Shown: piece by piece, positions 37,152 through 51,273 of the stretch | Layout of the letters: every line of letters begins with the position of its first letter | Position numbering within the stretch: the stretch's first letter is position 1 | Assembly: GCA_014904985.1 (NCBI GenBank) | Contig: MU128942.1 | Location: 124,001 to 188,000 of the forward strand | Length of the DNA: 64,000 nt | Origin: Hydnum rufescens UP504 | Taxonomy: Eukaryota; Basidiomycota; Agaricomycetes; Cantharellales; Hydnaceae | Reading direction: 5' to 3' | Notes under the pieces: generated by a model | Seen by the model: the letters and a program-made list of their open reading frames with translations, nothing else | Database searches by the model: none | What the model was told of the DNA's origin: nothing | Position numbers and translations under genes: made by a program

Positions 37152-38399
37152 TCAGCGGAGTAATGCTATCAAGCTCTGCTCCTGCTTTACAGACAAGGTG
37201 ATGCCCTTGTCTCGCTTCCCTTGGTGCTCGCAGATGTCAATGTCCATCCCATAGCAGCTGTGGTCCCCAGGATCATCGTCACTATGGCCATCATCCCCAT
37301 CAGGAATTAAGACCTTGGACTCATCTAGAATAAGGTTGGTGGTTTTGGGATAGCATGGTGCCAGTCGAGTGGTCCGCTATCTGGGGAACACCCTGGCCTC
37401 TTGGCCAGACTTGCAAATGACTGTTTGATTGTCCCGTAGTCGGGGAGCTGATCGAATGCCAGGGAGCGGCTGTAAGTGAGCATATCACCAAATTCATTTA
37501 GACAAAATCGGGCCTGAGCAACCCGATTTCATGAATCGGATGACCTCCTGCGAACGAAGCTGAGACTCCAGGCGCGGACGACGAGGTTTCCAAGGCAGGT
37601 TTCCGCGGAGAAGAAAAAGGGCAATGAGGGCCAATGACTCGATATCATCGCGCGAAGCAAGATCTATAACGTATTGAGTAGAAATAGGAACGAATGACGC
37701 TGCCGCTAGAAAGCATGATGCGCACTAACCTCTTCCATTATGAGAATTCAAACTTGCCCAGTAAAGAGGCCCGACGATGTGTCGACGATCCTCGAGTGGA
37801 TCGTACTTGTTCGGCTGACCACGGGAGAAGGGTTTAGAGATACCGAAGTCAATGATTTGATTCTCGATGCATCGTCGAGTGCGCAAAGAAAGTTCTCAGG
37901 TTTGATGTCACGATGCACAATGCCGAGGGAGTGGATGTGCTGCAATGCTGCGAGCCACGTGCGCTATTTCAGTACTGTGTAGTCGGAATTCAGATTTTAC
38001 GTCACTGCTTGATCCACTACTCGGATGACAGGTCTTTACCATCACACCAGCACCATCCTTCTGTTGCTCTGCTATGCTTGGTCCCAGAAGCTGCATAGCC
38101 GTGTACTCAAAATGTTCCAGTTGACCGTATCCATACATAGTACGGAATAGCGGAGTGGACCTCTCAGAAGTTGCAGGACACGGTCTCATGCCGGAGAGTG
38201 GGACGCCTCACTGTGCCTTGAGACACGCGATTTCTTGACAGCCACGTGTCTTCCGACTGTCTTCAGTCGTCTGTACACATCCTCTGTTCATTGTTAAAGA
38301 TGAGCATTGAGGGCGACGGGGACAGACTTGTGAGCTTACAGAAGCGCCCTTTCCGACCATTGCTTCTCCATAAGGTGCGAGCTTGTATCTCAACGTCAT
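37152..38399 (-). pseudogene. CK1-like protein kinase gene with multiple frame breaks
   Basis: Reads as a casein-kinase-1-like kinase: LRYKLAPYGEAMVGKGAS at the N-terminus, RHVAVKKSRVS (Lys of the VAVK motif), YGYGQLEHFEYTAMQLLGPS, HIHSLGIVHRDIKPENFL (catalytic loop), IIDFGISKPFSRGQPNKYDP, DDIESLALIALFLLRGNLPW, FGDMLTYSRSLAFDQLPDYG and an acidic tail with DGDDGHSDDDPGDH, ending LIALLR at 37152. The frame changes at several points: near 38190 (two nearby), at the TTT run 37856-37858, and near 37510. All catalytic motifs survive, so the breaks may be assembly indels rather than decay. It is typed here as a pseudogene because no intact frame can be read. Confidence 0.6.
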
Positions 38400-39375
38400 A
38401 AAACTCGGCCACAGTACTATACCACACTATCCGGACGAAACCTCGAGTTGTAGCTGGCTTTTTAGAACATCCATGCGGATTTGCATCAGAGTTTAGTAAT
38501 ACCGAACAAAACCTCCGAAATTGAGCCTCGCCAACCTCACCTCAGGATTCTGCATGAGAGTGTGGGTGAATCATAAAGGGAGGCATCATGAGGGAGGATG
38601 GCACCACTGATCTCTCGCAGCCCACCTAACTGTCGGCTATCAAAGGGTCAGCGCCCATGGGGTCCTCGACTCGATATGCGACTGCAGCAGCGAGTGATCC
38701 TTTCGTATGTCTGAGAACGTCTGAATCTTCACGACTCACCCGGTGTGCTTACCGACTGGTCGATTTGGTTGAATGAGGGCAGGGAGCAAACTTCAAGATC
38801 ACCTGCATCATGAGGAAATAGTATTCTTCCTGCATTTAAGACTGTCGCTCATTCGCTTCATATGAGAGCAGAGAATGGCCGATGCCTCGAGAACGTGGCA
38901 TGTAGGTGCATCACTCAATCCAACCCGCGACCATTCCAGTCCAGTTGGGTCTATGGTATGAATTGACCAATAATAGTCGCAATTTGAGTGGATTTTATTA
39001 CCAGACAGATGGCTATGGCCCCATACCAAGCGGAATTACCTAGCGTTCAACACAACAATTCACAAAGCCGAGCCGACCCATGACCGGACCAATTGCGGCA
39101 CCGTCCCCTGCAAACCCGAAGGGAGGTTGACGGCACATGCAATCCGAATCTGGACCAAGGATGGAGGCGAGATGAAAGGTGAAAACGCCGAGACAAGACA
39201 ATCAGTACGAAGACCAGCGCAGTCGATGACTGGAGATGTAACGACCAATGGGGAGGAAGTGGTGGTCGATAAGAAATTGGCGCGCCCATTAAGCAGCTCG
39301 AGAATAAAAATGACCGAAGGGAACGATAAGAGAAATCCAATGAAATGAATACGTGGAAGAGAGGCTGAGACGGGC
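38400..39375. other. Intergenic region
   Basis: Nearly 1 kb with no supported gene. It contains the presumed promoter of the CK1-like kinase and the 3' flank of the bZIP gene. Open frames at 39047-39503 have no recognisable domain. Confidence 0.45.
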
Positions 39376-40522
39376 CTAGAAGATAGCAACCGAAGATGGT
39401 GCAGCGGTTTCAATAGACATCCACGGCCAAGCTGGTGTCGCCACTTCCGCACCCCCCATCGGCGGCTCATCTGATGGGAATCCGAACTCATCCACCGTGT
39501 CATTGAAGATGCCCATCAACTGATCCTCCAGTGCCTGTCCATCGAGGGAAGACAAAAGGAGGTTCAGAGACGTCGCGACCTCGGTGGCGGTCGACGCTTC
39601 GACCGGGGCGGATGGCGATGCGGTGGGATCGGTGGGACGATCAGCACCCAGGAGAGCGTCGAGGTCCGCCGTCGCTGTAGGCGTGCCGAGTTCGGCCTCC
39701 CAAGACGTGCCTTTAGGGTCCTCTGTTTGGTCAAAGGCATGTAACCAGAAATCGGCATCCATGCCCGTAATATCGTCCGTGGAAGGTGAGAGGGAGGAAG
39801 AGGATGTATCGGCGAAGTCGCCGTTTGAGGAGTTAGGGAGGGCGGCGGTGAACAAGAGATCGTCTGAGAAGAGACCACCCGCTGCTGGGGCGTCACCTTG
39901 ACATCCAATGAAGGAGAAGGGACGGTCGCCACCCGTGCTAGGTGGCGAGTGGAATCGACGGACGGCTCCGGTGTCACCGGTGCGAGAAGGCTAGAGTTAA
40001 ACGAGGGAGTGGGAGACGATGTCCCAGAGGTCATACTGGGTGCGACTACAGAAGACGAGCGAGAGCCCTGAATTAGGGGCATTACACTGCTCAACTGCTG
40101 ACTCCAGTCTCGACACTCTACCAAAAAGTTTCGGGCGGCGTTAGGGAAAATGTTCTACTGGTCGATAAAGAGGGAATCCCGCACCTCTCTAGTAGCTCTG
40201 CATTCTCGCGCTCTAGGCGCTCAGTCCTCTCATTTCCAAACACGGTACCAGATTTACTCTCGCGTAATGCAGCGTTTTCAGCTTCAAGTTGTGCAACCCT
40301 AGAGTGCAGTTCTGCGAACTCTCTTTTCCTCCGGTCCCGGCTCTCTTGAGCTGCGAGACGGTTGCGCTGGGCTCGGGCGGCGGCCCGTGCTTCCTTGCGT
40401 GCTTCGCGATCCTCGTTAGAATCGGAGAGACGCCGGCGCTTGCTAGGAGTGGAAGAGGAGGGTGCAGGGCTGGCCTCGGGTGAGGAGCCAAGGTTGACTG
40501 GGTTCGAGGCTGCGGAAGTCAT
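39376..40522 (-). CDS. bZIP transcription factor, HAC1/XBP1-like
   Basis: The ATG at 40522 opens a Ser/Pro-rich leader, a basic stretch (KRRRLSDSNEDREARKEARA) and a bZIP of the HAC1/XBP1 type: RNRLAAQESRDRRKREFAEL followed by heptads (LHSRVAQLEAENAALR, ERLERENAELLER). A canonical 67 nt intron (40184-40118, CTAAC branch site) splits the zipper, which resumes VSRLESAVEQ. HAC1/XBP1 factors drive the unfolded-protein response after IRE1 splicing. Downstream an acidic/hydrophobic C-terminal domain (NGDFADTSSSSLSPSTDD, DADFWLHAFDQ, up to stop 39376) is in the same genomic frame as the zipper but separated from it by an in-frame stop. A candidate IRE1 intron, 40097-39885, would remove that stop (see findings). 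An alternative is two one-base indels. The orthology call is from the basic region only. Confidence 0.8.
39876..39892 (-). promoter_or_regulatory. Candidate IRE1-type splice-site hairpin in the bZIP mRNA
   Basis: On the coding strand CGCCC, CAGCAGC and GGGTG follow each other: a five-pair stem (one pair G-U) closes a seven-base loop of the CNGCNGN form that IRE1 cuts after the third base. It sits downstream of the leucine zipper, where HAC1/XBP1 mRNAs carry their non-spliceosomal intron. The matching upstream CAGCAG (40100-40095) does not form a comparable stem. Confidence 0.4.
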
Positions 40523-41824
40523 CTGCGACGAGATAGGGAATTGTGTATGAAAGGAAGATGAGAGAAAAGAGGGTTTTGAGCGAGGAGGTGTATACGTGTC
40601 AGGGAGCCTGCCGACGTGGCGTATAAATTTTAGCCCGGAAGCAGTCAGCACAGCCTCGTCCGCTTCCACGTGATTCTTGCACCGATGAACACCCTCGTCA
40701 ACTTCGATATCCAGTAGTAAACAGGCTTCTGGTCAAGGAGAGTATACCATATCATACAGCCTCTGCAAACCAACATATTTTATTTTGTTTCGACGTCCTC
40801 GTCCAGACCACCAGGTGCAGAAGTGAGATCACTTACTTTTAAGGGGCAAGTCCACCTGGCTAACCTAAGTGATATCGATCCTCAAGCCTTTACAATCATA
40901 TAAAAGGACCGCTCCCAGGCTATCACTCCATCTACACCCCCCTTGGATTTCCCGTTCGGTTGGTGCGATTTTGCCCATACTGTATCTGAAGAATTTATTG
41001 TGATCGAGGGGAATGCAGATAACCATCGATCGCGACGATATCATATATACACTATTATATGGCGACTTCATCGGTCTCTGCCTTTTCTTTGTAACAATTA
41101 TTCCTTTGCTTGTTTGGGATCCCGATCGCATTACTGGAAAGAATGGTATTCTGATCGATTTACAACTCTCTATTTGCTCGCATTGGCATTACACTGTAGG
41201 CCATCAACGTCATCACTTATCGATCCCTTGGAATCGTTCTACTCATTGGAGATATCGCTTCTTCCTCTCCTCATGACATGAAGACGTCCTACATGGTCTG
41301 CTGCAGTCAAACCATCGGAACCTCACGATACTGGAGGTCAGTATGCTTATTGCCGTCACCCTAAGTCACTTTCATTTTATCAAATGTTCTTCGTAGGATT
41401 GGCTTAAGGGGTCGCATGGTTATACTGTCGAGATCACACCAGATGATGATTTTCTTCCTAGTCCGGGCTCAAGACGATGCCATCTTCCAGGCTCCGACTC
41501 GAAAGATAAATGCAAGGGCACATCCAGTGCATATAACAGTCCCCTGCTAACAGCTGACATCAAATGTTCGTTGCCCGTTTAGATCGTAACAGAGTCAGAG
41601 TACGAGTACGTTGGGATACCCGATTTAATTATAATCGTGCGGATTTGACAGCTGAAGAGATAGATTGACGATAGGTATTTATACCAGCGTTCTTGGGTAT
41701 TCAACTGCAGACCGTACACAGACATCATAGCATGTGTAGCAGCCACAAACCCAATACTTGTAATGATACGATAGAGTAGCACAGACGCGAACGAATACCC
41801 TTTTTATTTTGCGAGCTCACCACC
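40523..41824. other. Intergenic region
   Basis: About 1.3 kb between the bZIP 5' end and the Tat-SF1-like gene 3' end. I see no supported gene; the open frame at 40943-41281 has no recognisable domain. The part next to 40523 should be the bZIP promoter and 5' leader. Confidence 0.45.
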
Positions 41825-43470
41825 TCACTTCCCGCCTCCTTCCTCCAGCCATTCCGCGAACGCATCCAATCTCTTCTTCTCTGCCTCGTCCGCCCCTTCA
41901 TCCAGCTCTCCACCCTCAGCGTCGCCGACTCCGCTACGTTTGAATTTAACTTTACCATCAAACAGAGTAGCTACAACTCTCCGCCCATCGAAGAATCGGC
42001 CGTTCATTTTCTATGGAGAGGCGAGATCCGAGTCTAAGGCACACCGGAACACACAAAAACCGAAAAGAGCAATGACATACGATTACACACGCTTGAGCAC
42101 TGAGTGGCTCTTTGAATTTGATCATCATAATTCCTTCGGGTTCTTTCTGAGTGGGTCATTGGACGTTCACGGATCGTCGCATGAGTGGGCCGCTAGGACA
42201 GATAACATGGCACGGAAATGGCCAGGATCCCAGAGATACTCACATCATACAGAACGACGTTGGTGACCTCTCCTAGGGTCTCGCACTCTTCTCGTACCTC
42301 CTCTTTCAGGTCTAAAAGAAGAGATGCATCCTCGTCAAGCTGTTCTAGCGTGAACATGTGCTTGAGGAGAACGGAGCGTGTCCTCGTCGTCGCACTCCTT
42401 GATTTTTCTGCGTCATCTTCGTCAGAGGAGTCCCAATCAGCTAATTTACTGTGCAAATGAGAGTCAAGTCATCGCAAGGCATCTCGAATACTCCACGCAG
42501 CCATGGGAGACTTGCCTGTTCAATTTAGCAATCCGCGCCGTGGCCTTCTTTTTATCGACCACACGTCTTGGAGGCGGCGCCCCCGCCTCTCCACCCGCCC
42601 CGCCCTCCTTATGCGTAAACTCCCCCCGCTTGACCCTCATAACAGTTCCGGCCTCTCCGACCCTGAATTCAGCCTCATCCAGCATCCGAATAGCGAGATC
42701 CACACTCTCCTCCTTGAAGTACACCACCAGCGCCTCGCCAGTAAATGCGCCCCCGTCGTCTGCGTACATCTTGATATTCGATTGCTCGTTATCCTTGTCG
42801 AGCATCAGGACGCCGCACACCTTGAAACGCGCCTCGAGCTCTTCTCGCGTCGTGTCTGGCGGAAGGCCACTCACGAAGAGGGCAGTATTTTTGGAAGGTG
42901 GGGTTTTGAAGAAGAGGAAGCAGCATTATCGCTGGTGTTATTGTTGTTGTTGTTAGACGCGTAGTCGCCCTTCGTGTTTGTCTTCCCGCGCTTGATAGAA
43001 GTTTGGGTACCTGACGGACCAGAATTGGAGGTATAGTCCATTTCCTTTCGTTTCTTCGTGCGCTTTAAGACAGGGGCAGCGGGCGCCTGGAAGGAGGAAG
43101 GATAAGGAACAAGTCCTCAAAACAGATATATTAATGTTTGAAGAAGCGGAAAACCCACCTCTTCGTCCACACCAGGTACAGCGTACGCTGCTTGCTGAGC
43201 TCTGACAAGTTCCTCGTCAACCTATCGGACAGAAGAAAAATCCGGTTGGTCAGGGCCCCAAATTATAAATCAAAAGAAAACGGCACTGAAGCGCACAAGA
43301 GGAACCCAAGCGCGGGCGGTCATGTCATATTCGAACTCCTGGCCATCGTCAGTTTCATAACGCCATTTCCCAGATTCTTTGTCGAAGGATATATGCGGGT
43401 CATCCACGAAAGCTTGAGAAGGATTCCCATCTTCCCCTGCTGTAGGATGTGGTTTCTCTGCCTCAGCCAT
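41825..43470 (-). CDS. Tat-SF1/Cus2-like splicing factor
   Basis: A U2 snRNP-associated splicing factor homologous to yeast Cus2 and human Tat-SF1. Starts at ATG 43470. The N-terminus has DPHISFDKESGKWRYETDDG and EYDMTARAWVPLV, a segment typical of the family, then a Lys/Asn-rich linker. RRM1 follows: TALFVSGLPPDTTREELEAR, CGVLMLDKDN, GEALVVYFKEESVDLAIRML. After a charged linker (WDSSDEDDAEKS), RRM2 reads VLLKHMFTLEQL, TNVVLYD, PEGIMMIKFKEPLSAQACV and KMNGRFFDGRRVVATLFDG. The C-terminus is acidic (KKRLDAFAEWLEEGGGK). Several short introns; nuclear. Confidence 0.9.
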
Positions 43471-43685
43471 CGCAGTGGAGGGGTTTGTTTTGCACAGTAA
43501 CGAAGCGTCACTTGCACGTGACTCAACCACTTGGAATCCATACTCATGATTCCCATGAACCAAAACCTGTCACTCAGATTTGCGGATTCCGAAAGCACTA
43601 TCTCCTACCAGGGGTAACTGGAATCCCCGGGACAATCGATATTCCAATTCTCGAATGAATATATTCAGAATGTACGTTGGCATTA

Positions 43686-46008
<2,323 letters not shown>

Positions 46009-46382
46009 TTTCAAGAAAGTGCGAAATCTAATGCGATTATCGATAAAATGCGATGTCGTGAGGAAAATGCGTGGTGTAGTAGTCAAACGAGTCAACTTCA
46101 GCATCCACTGAAAATTCGTGGACGGAAGCAAATATCTCCACTGCTCCACACCAGGGCGTAGTATTCCTCGCTGTACTTGCCAAGGGTCCCTTTCCTTGGA
46201 AAATTAGACTTGAACTTCACGGCGACTGCTCTCTGTTCATCTTGAAAGTCGTTTTCGCGAAACGTTTCCAGCAAATCGAAACATGGTGTGGTTTGTACAG
46301 ACATCTTCCACTCTCCTTTGGCGGGGCGTGGTGTTCGTGGGATGACATCTGCAGCACCGACTGGCCCCTTCATGCTCAATCC

Positions 46383-47454
46383 TCAGAAGTATAATGCCTG
46401 TACAAGTTCAATTCAAGCAATGTCACTGTAGCTGGACCGAGAGGGTCCATCTCGACCATGTCGATCCTGGGATGGGCCTCTAGCCGGGTTTCCTTGACCT
46501 TAAGGGAACAGCACATTAACATCGGTTAAAATACTCCTCTCCACCCCCACTTCGGACAATAATCACAAAAAGGCGAGCCCTAGGTACCAGAATATACTGA
46601 GCAACGACTCGATTCGAAACCAAGTGCGCGGGCTTCGACATCCATTTTTGTGCCGTGGAATGTCCAGGTCGCCGATTACTGCCGACGACTTGCGGCGTTC
46701 CTTTCCCACTTTGACTTGTTGGGCATGGCTCACGCCACCGGGGTGGTAATACTAGGCCACGCAAGTGAATTTCGGAAGTTGGTCAGTGTAGAGCTCACGG
46801 ATACTTTCCTGTTTCGACATGCGGGAGCATGCTACTACTGACGCCAAGAACGATAGCTACCAAGGCATTGGGCACGATAAAAATTCCAATAAGACCTATG
46901 ATCACATATGTCAACCACAACCCAACCATGAAAGAACGAGAACAAATAGGTTGCAGCCGCTCAGTGAATTTGTATCGCAGACACAACCCACCGGGAGCCA
47001 TGGGTACCTCGAAAGAATTTGTCTGTGACGCCGTTGAGCTTCCGCAACCTTCCAAGAAATAATCAATATTGATGAGCCAGCCATGGGTGCAGCAGGTACG
47101 CGTGCCAGTCGCTTTATGCAGTCCATTGGTTGGCCCATTCACCGGAGCATTGCTGCTCTCGATAGCATCTTCACCTTCCACGGTCCGTGTTAGATATTCC
47201 CTTTATACAGTATATTGGATGGACATTGTACGGGGACGTGGATTGACCGATTCTGTCTAGGTGTAAACCGATATCTCCCTCTGGATGGATCTGTACACAA
47301 TCTCGTCAGACTCATTTGGACGCGTCCAGCAATTGACCTGCGAACGCGTGGCCTTATCGACTTGACTTTGGGGTGTATCGTCTTCTAATCTCCGCGGAAC
47401 CTTGTTGTGTCTGAGAGGTGTGTCCCGGGACGCGAACTTTGTCTTGCTCGCCAT
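46383..47454 (-). CDS. Unassigned gene, possible membrane protein
   Basis: Fragments of a multi-exon minus-strand gene that I do not recognise. The best start is ATG 47454 (MASKTKFASRDTPLRHNKVP then RRLEDDTPQSQVDKATRSQ). Later pieces include EGEDAIESSNAPVNGPTNGL (about 47178), a span-like stretch WLTYVIIGLIGIFIVPNALV with AIVLGVSSS (about 46895-46835), and a final exon VKETRLEAHPRIDMVEMDPL, GPATVTLLELNLYRHYTSED ending in TGA near 46383. The exon chain could not be closed in a single frame. A further open frame at 46379-46098 could be a C-terminal continuation after a one-base shift. No function is proposed. Confidence 0.35.
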
Positions 47455-49335
47455 GAAAAGTTAGCTTCTTATAAGCTCGCCGAGGTTTTACCCCCTAATA
47501 TTACATAAGAAAGACAGTGAGTACGGCCCGGGGGTGCAGCGAGGAGCAAACCTAAACAAGGAAAGAAAGACAACGAAGCAAAGGGATCTCCCCAAAGAGT
47601 AATCGCGAAGCTTCCCAAGAACTTACCGAGCTTCTGAGATCGGAAGCGACTCCGCCTTAGGGTGCTCCCGAGTTACCGTGAACATTAAGTGTGGACAAAT
47701 TTCCATGCACATTCAAGTCAGATTCGGCATCATACGGTGGGTCCTGGCCTCGACCGAGGGTACGCAAGCTGGCGGACATAAAGTGGTCACGCATTTGGAA
47801 TGCTTTAGGCCCACCGGTCCCACCGCCCTTCGCGCCCTGTCGAGGGGCCTGCCTGCTTGCGGTATGTAAATCGAGAATTAAACACCCACCCACACCCACC
47901 TGCATTACCTGCAAGAACTGAATATCTTTGTGCATGAGATATTTCCTGGTCTTTGGGCTTGCCATGCGGGCCCGAGACATATAATATTCCTGGAGTCACA
48001 ATTGGTCTGAACCATTCATGGCAGTTGAAGGGCTTATTTAATTCTCTCTTTCCCTGCACATCTTTCGTAACAGATCATGTTCATGGACTTCCCTTATTCC
48101 GGTGGAAGTGAATCGTCCGCCGGGTTTCACGCCCTTTACATGACTTGACGAATCCCAAGAATCTCCGCCAAGCCTCAACCGTCCACGTCTACCCACGATC
48201 CACCGACAACGCGGAAGACATGAGATGTGCGGATATATATATATATGCGACGACAATACCAGGACAAATGATCTCCATTTATGTGCACTTGCCCTTGTCC
48301 CTTTTGGCCAGCAATGTCCGCCCAGACATGAATGAGAATCAAAAGGCTCAAATAGCGGGAGCACTGGTGTATTATTGTGTTCAGTTACTGTTTAGAACCT
48401 GGCAGGGTTGTGGCCGAGCACCGCCGCTCAACAATGGATATTTATCGGAATACTTCCCCAGTCCCACACCCCCCGCCCATAAATACACGTACACCCCCCT
48501 AAACTGTGAGCTGGCCAAAGACGTCTAACAGGGTGCGCCGTCCCCTTTTCTTCTCTTCCCTTATCGTCCGTGGGTTATGGGCTATATGTCGCATCGTTGG
48601 CACCCTCCTTCCTTGTACGCACATAGTTCAATAATCGATCACGATCTTCCCCCTCCGCCGCCGGCAGAGAAATAAAGTAGTACAGGACCGCCTTCGCTTC
48701 GATTTGACTCCCCCCGACCGAGACAACCCAAAGGAGTCCAGACCAGACATTCATCTCCAATTCGGGATAGCGATTCAAACACACGCACACACATTGTAAT
48801 GGACGAAAAACTGAACAAGACAAAAAACACTCGTAAAAGCCAATAGTGACCTGTATGCGGTATGCTGCCATTCCCGAGGAAAGAGAAGAGTAGGTTGTGG
48901 AGTTGTTACGTATAGTCCGTCAAAAGTCGTGGTGTATAGATGGTTGGGGAGGCGAGGTTGAGAGGAGTTGGAGAGGAGGAAGGGGATTGGAGTATTAGTA
49001 CTAGTACCTACTCGAAGCGAATTTGGATGCGAGCACGAACATGCCGAAGAGGTGAAGATGCAAGATGCAAAATGTGAACGCCACAGAGTACATGCAGATT
49101 AAAGATCATTACGGGGAGATAGGGAATTGCGCAATGGACGATGTAAGATACCGAGACAAAGGGAATACGAAGTATGGGTGAGCGAGGGGGCGTGCAAAAG
49201 AATTGGGGGAAAAGACAATCAAGCCCTACGGATCGCGTCAGTCGATCGTATTGTTTTACACCCATGCACATTGAAAAAGGAAGAAAAAAGTTTTGGGATT
49301 TTTGGGGGGGAGGGATTAAGGAAAGAGCACAAAAG
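47455..49335. other. Region without a supported gene
   Basis: About 1.9 kb. A minus-strand stretch at 47980-47657 (with KTRKYLMHKDIQFLQ and GGPKAFQMRDHFMSASLRT) looks partly coding and may be a small gene with a splice near 47910-47850, but I cannot complete it. An AT dinucleotide run lies at about 48232-48245, with a pyrimidine-rich stretch beyond. The right part holds the PRMT1 3' end. Confidence 0.35.
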
Positions 49336-49339
49336 TCGA

Positions 49340-51273
<1,934 letters not shown>

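Noticed and set aside
40068..40095. A 28 nt GT-AG intron that would also fix the bZIP frame
   Set aside because: Far shorter than any intron verified in this window (45 nt or more), with no branch-site spacing.
40087..40110. A stem around the upstream CAGCAG site of the bZIP mRNA
   Set aside because: The bases flanking the loop do not pair; only a weak ACTG/CAGT pairing across a large loop is possible, so the 5' IRE1 site stays unproven.
46098..46379. Open frame read as a stand-alone gene upstream of lysyl-tRNA synthetase
   Set aside because: It looks partly coding but lies directly after the last exon of the unassigned 46.4-47.5 kb gene and may be its continuation; no independent start or domain is evident.
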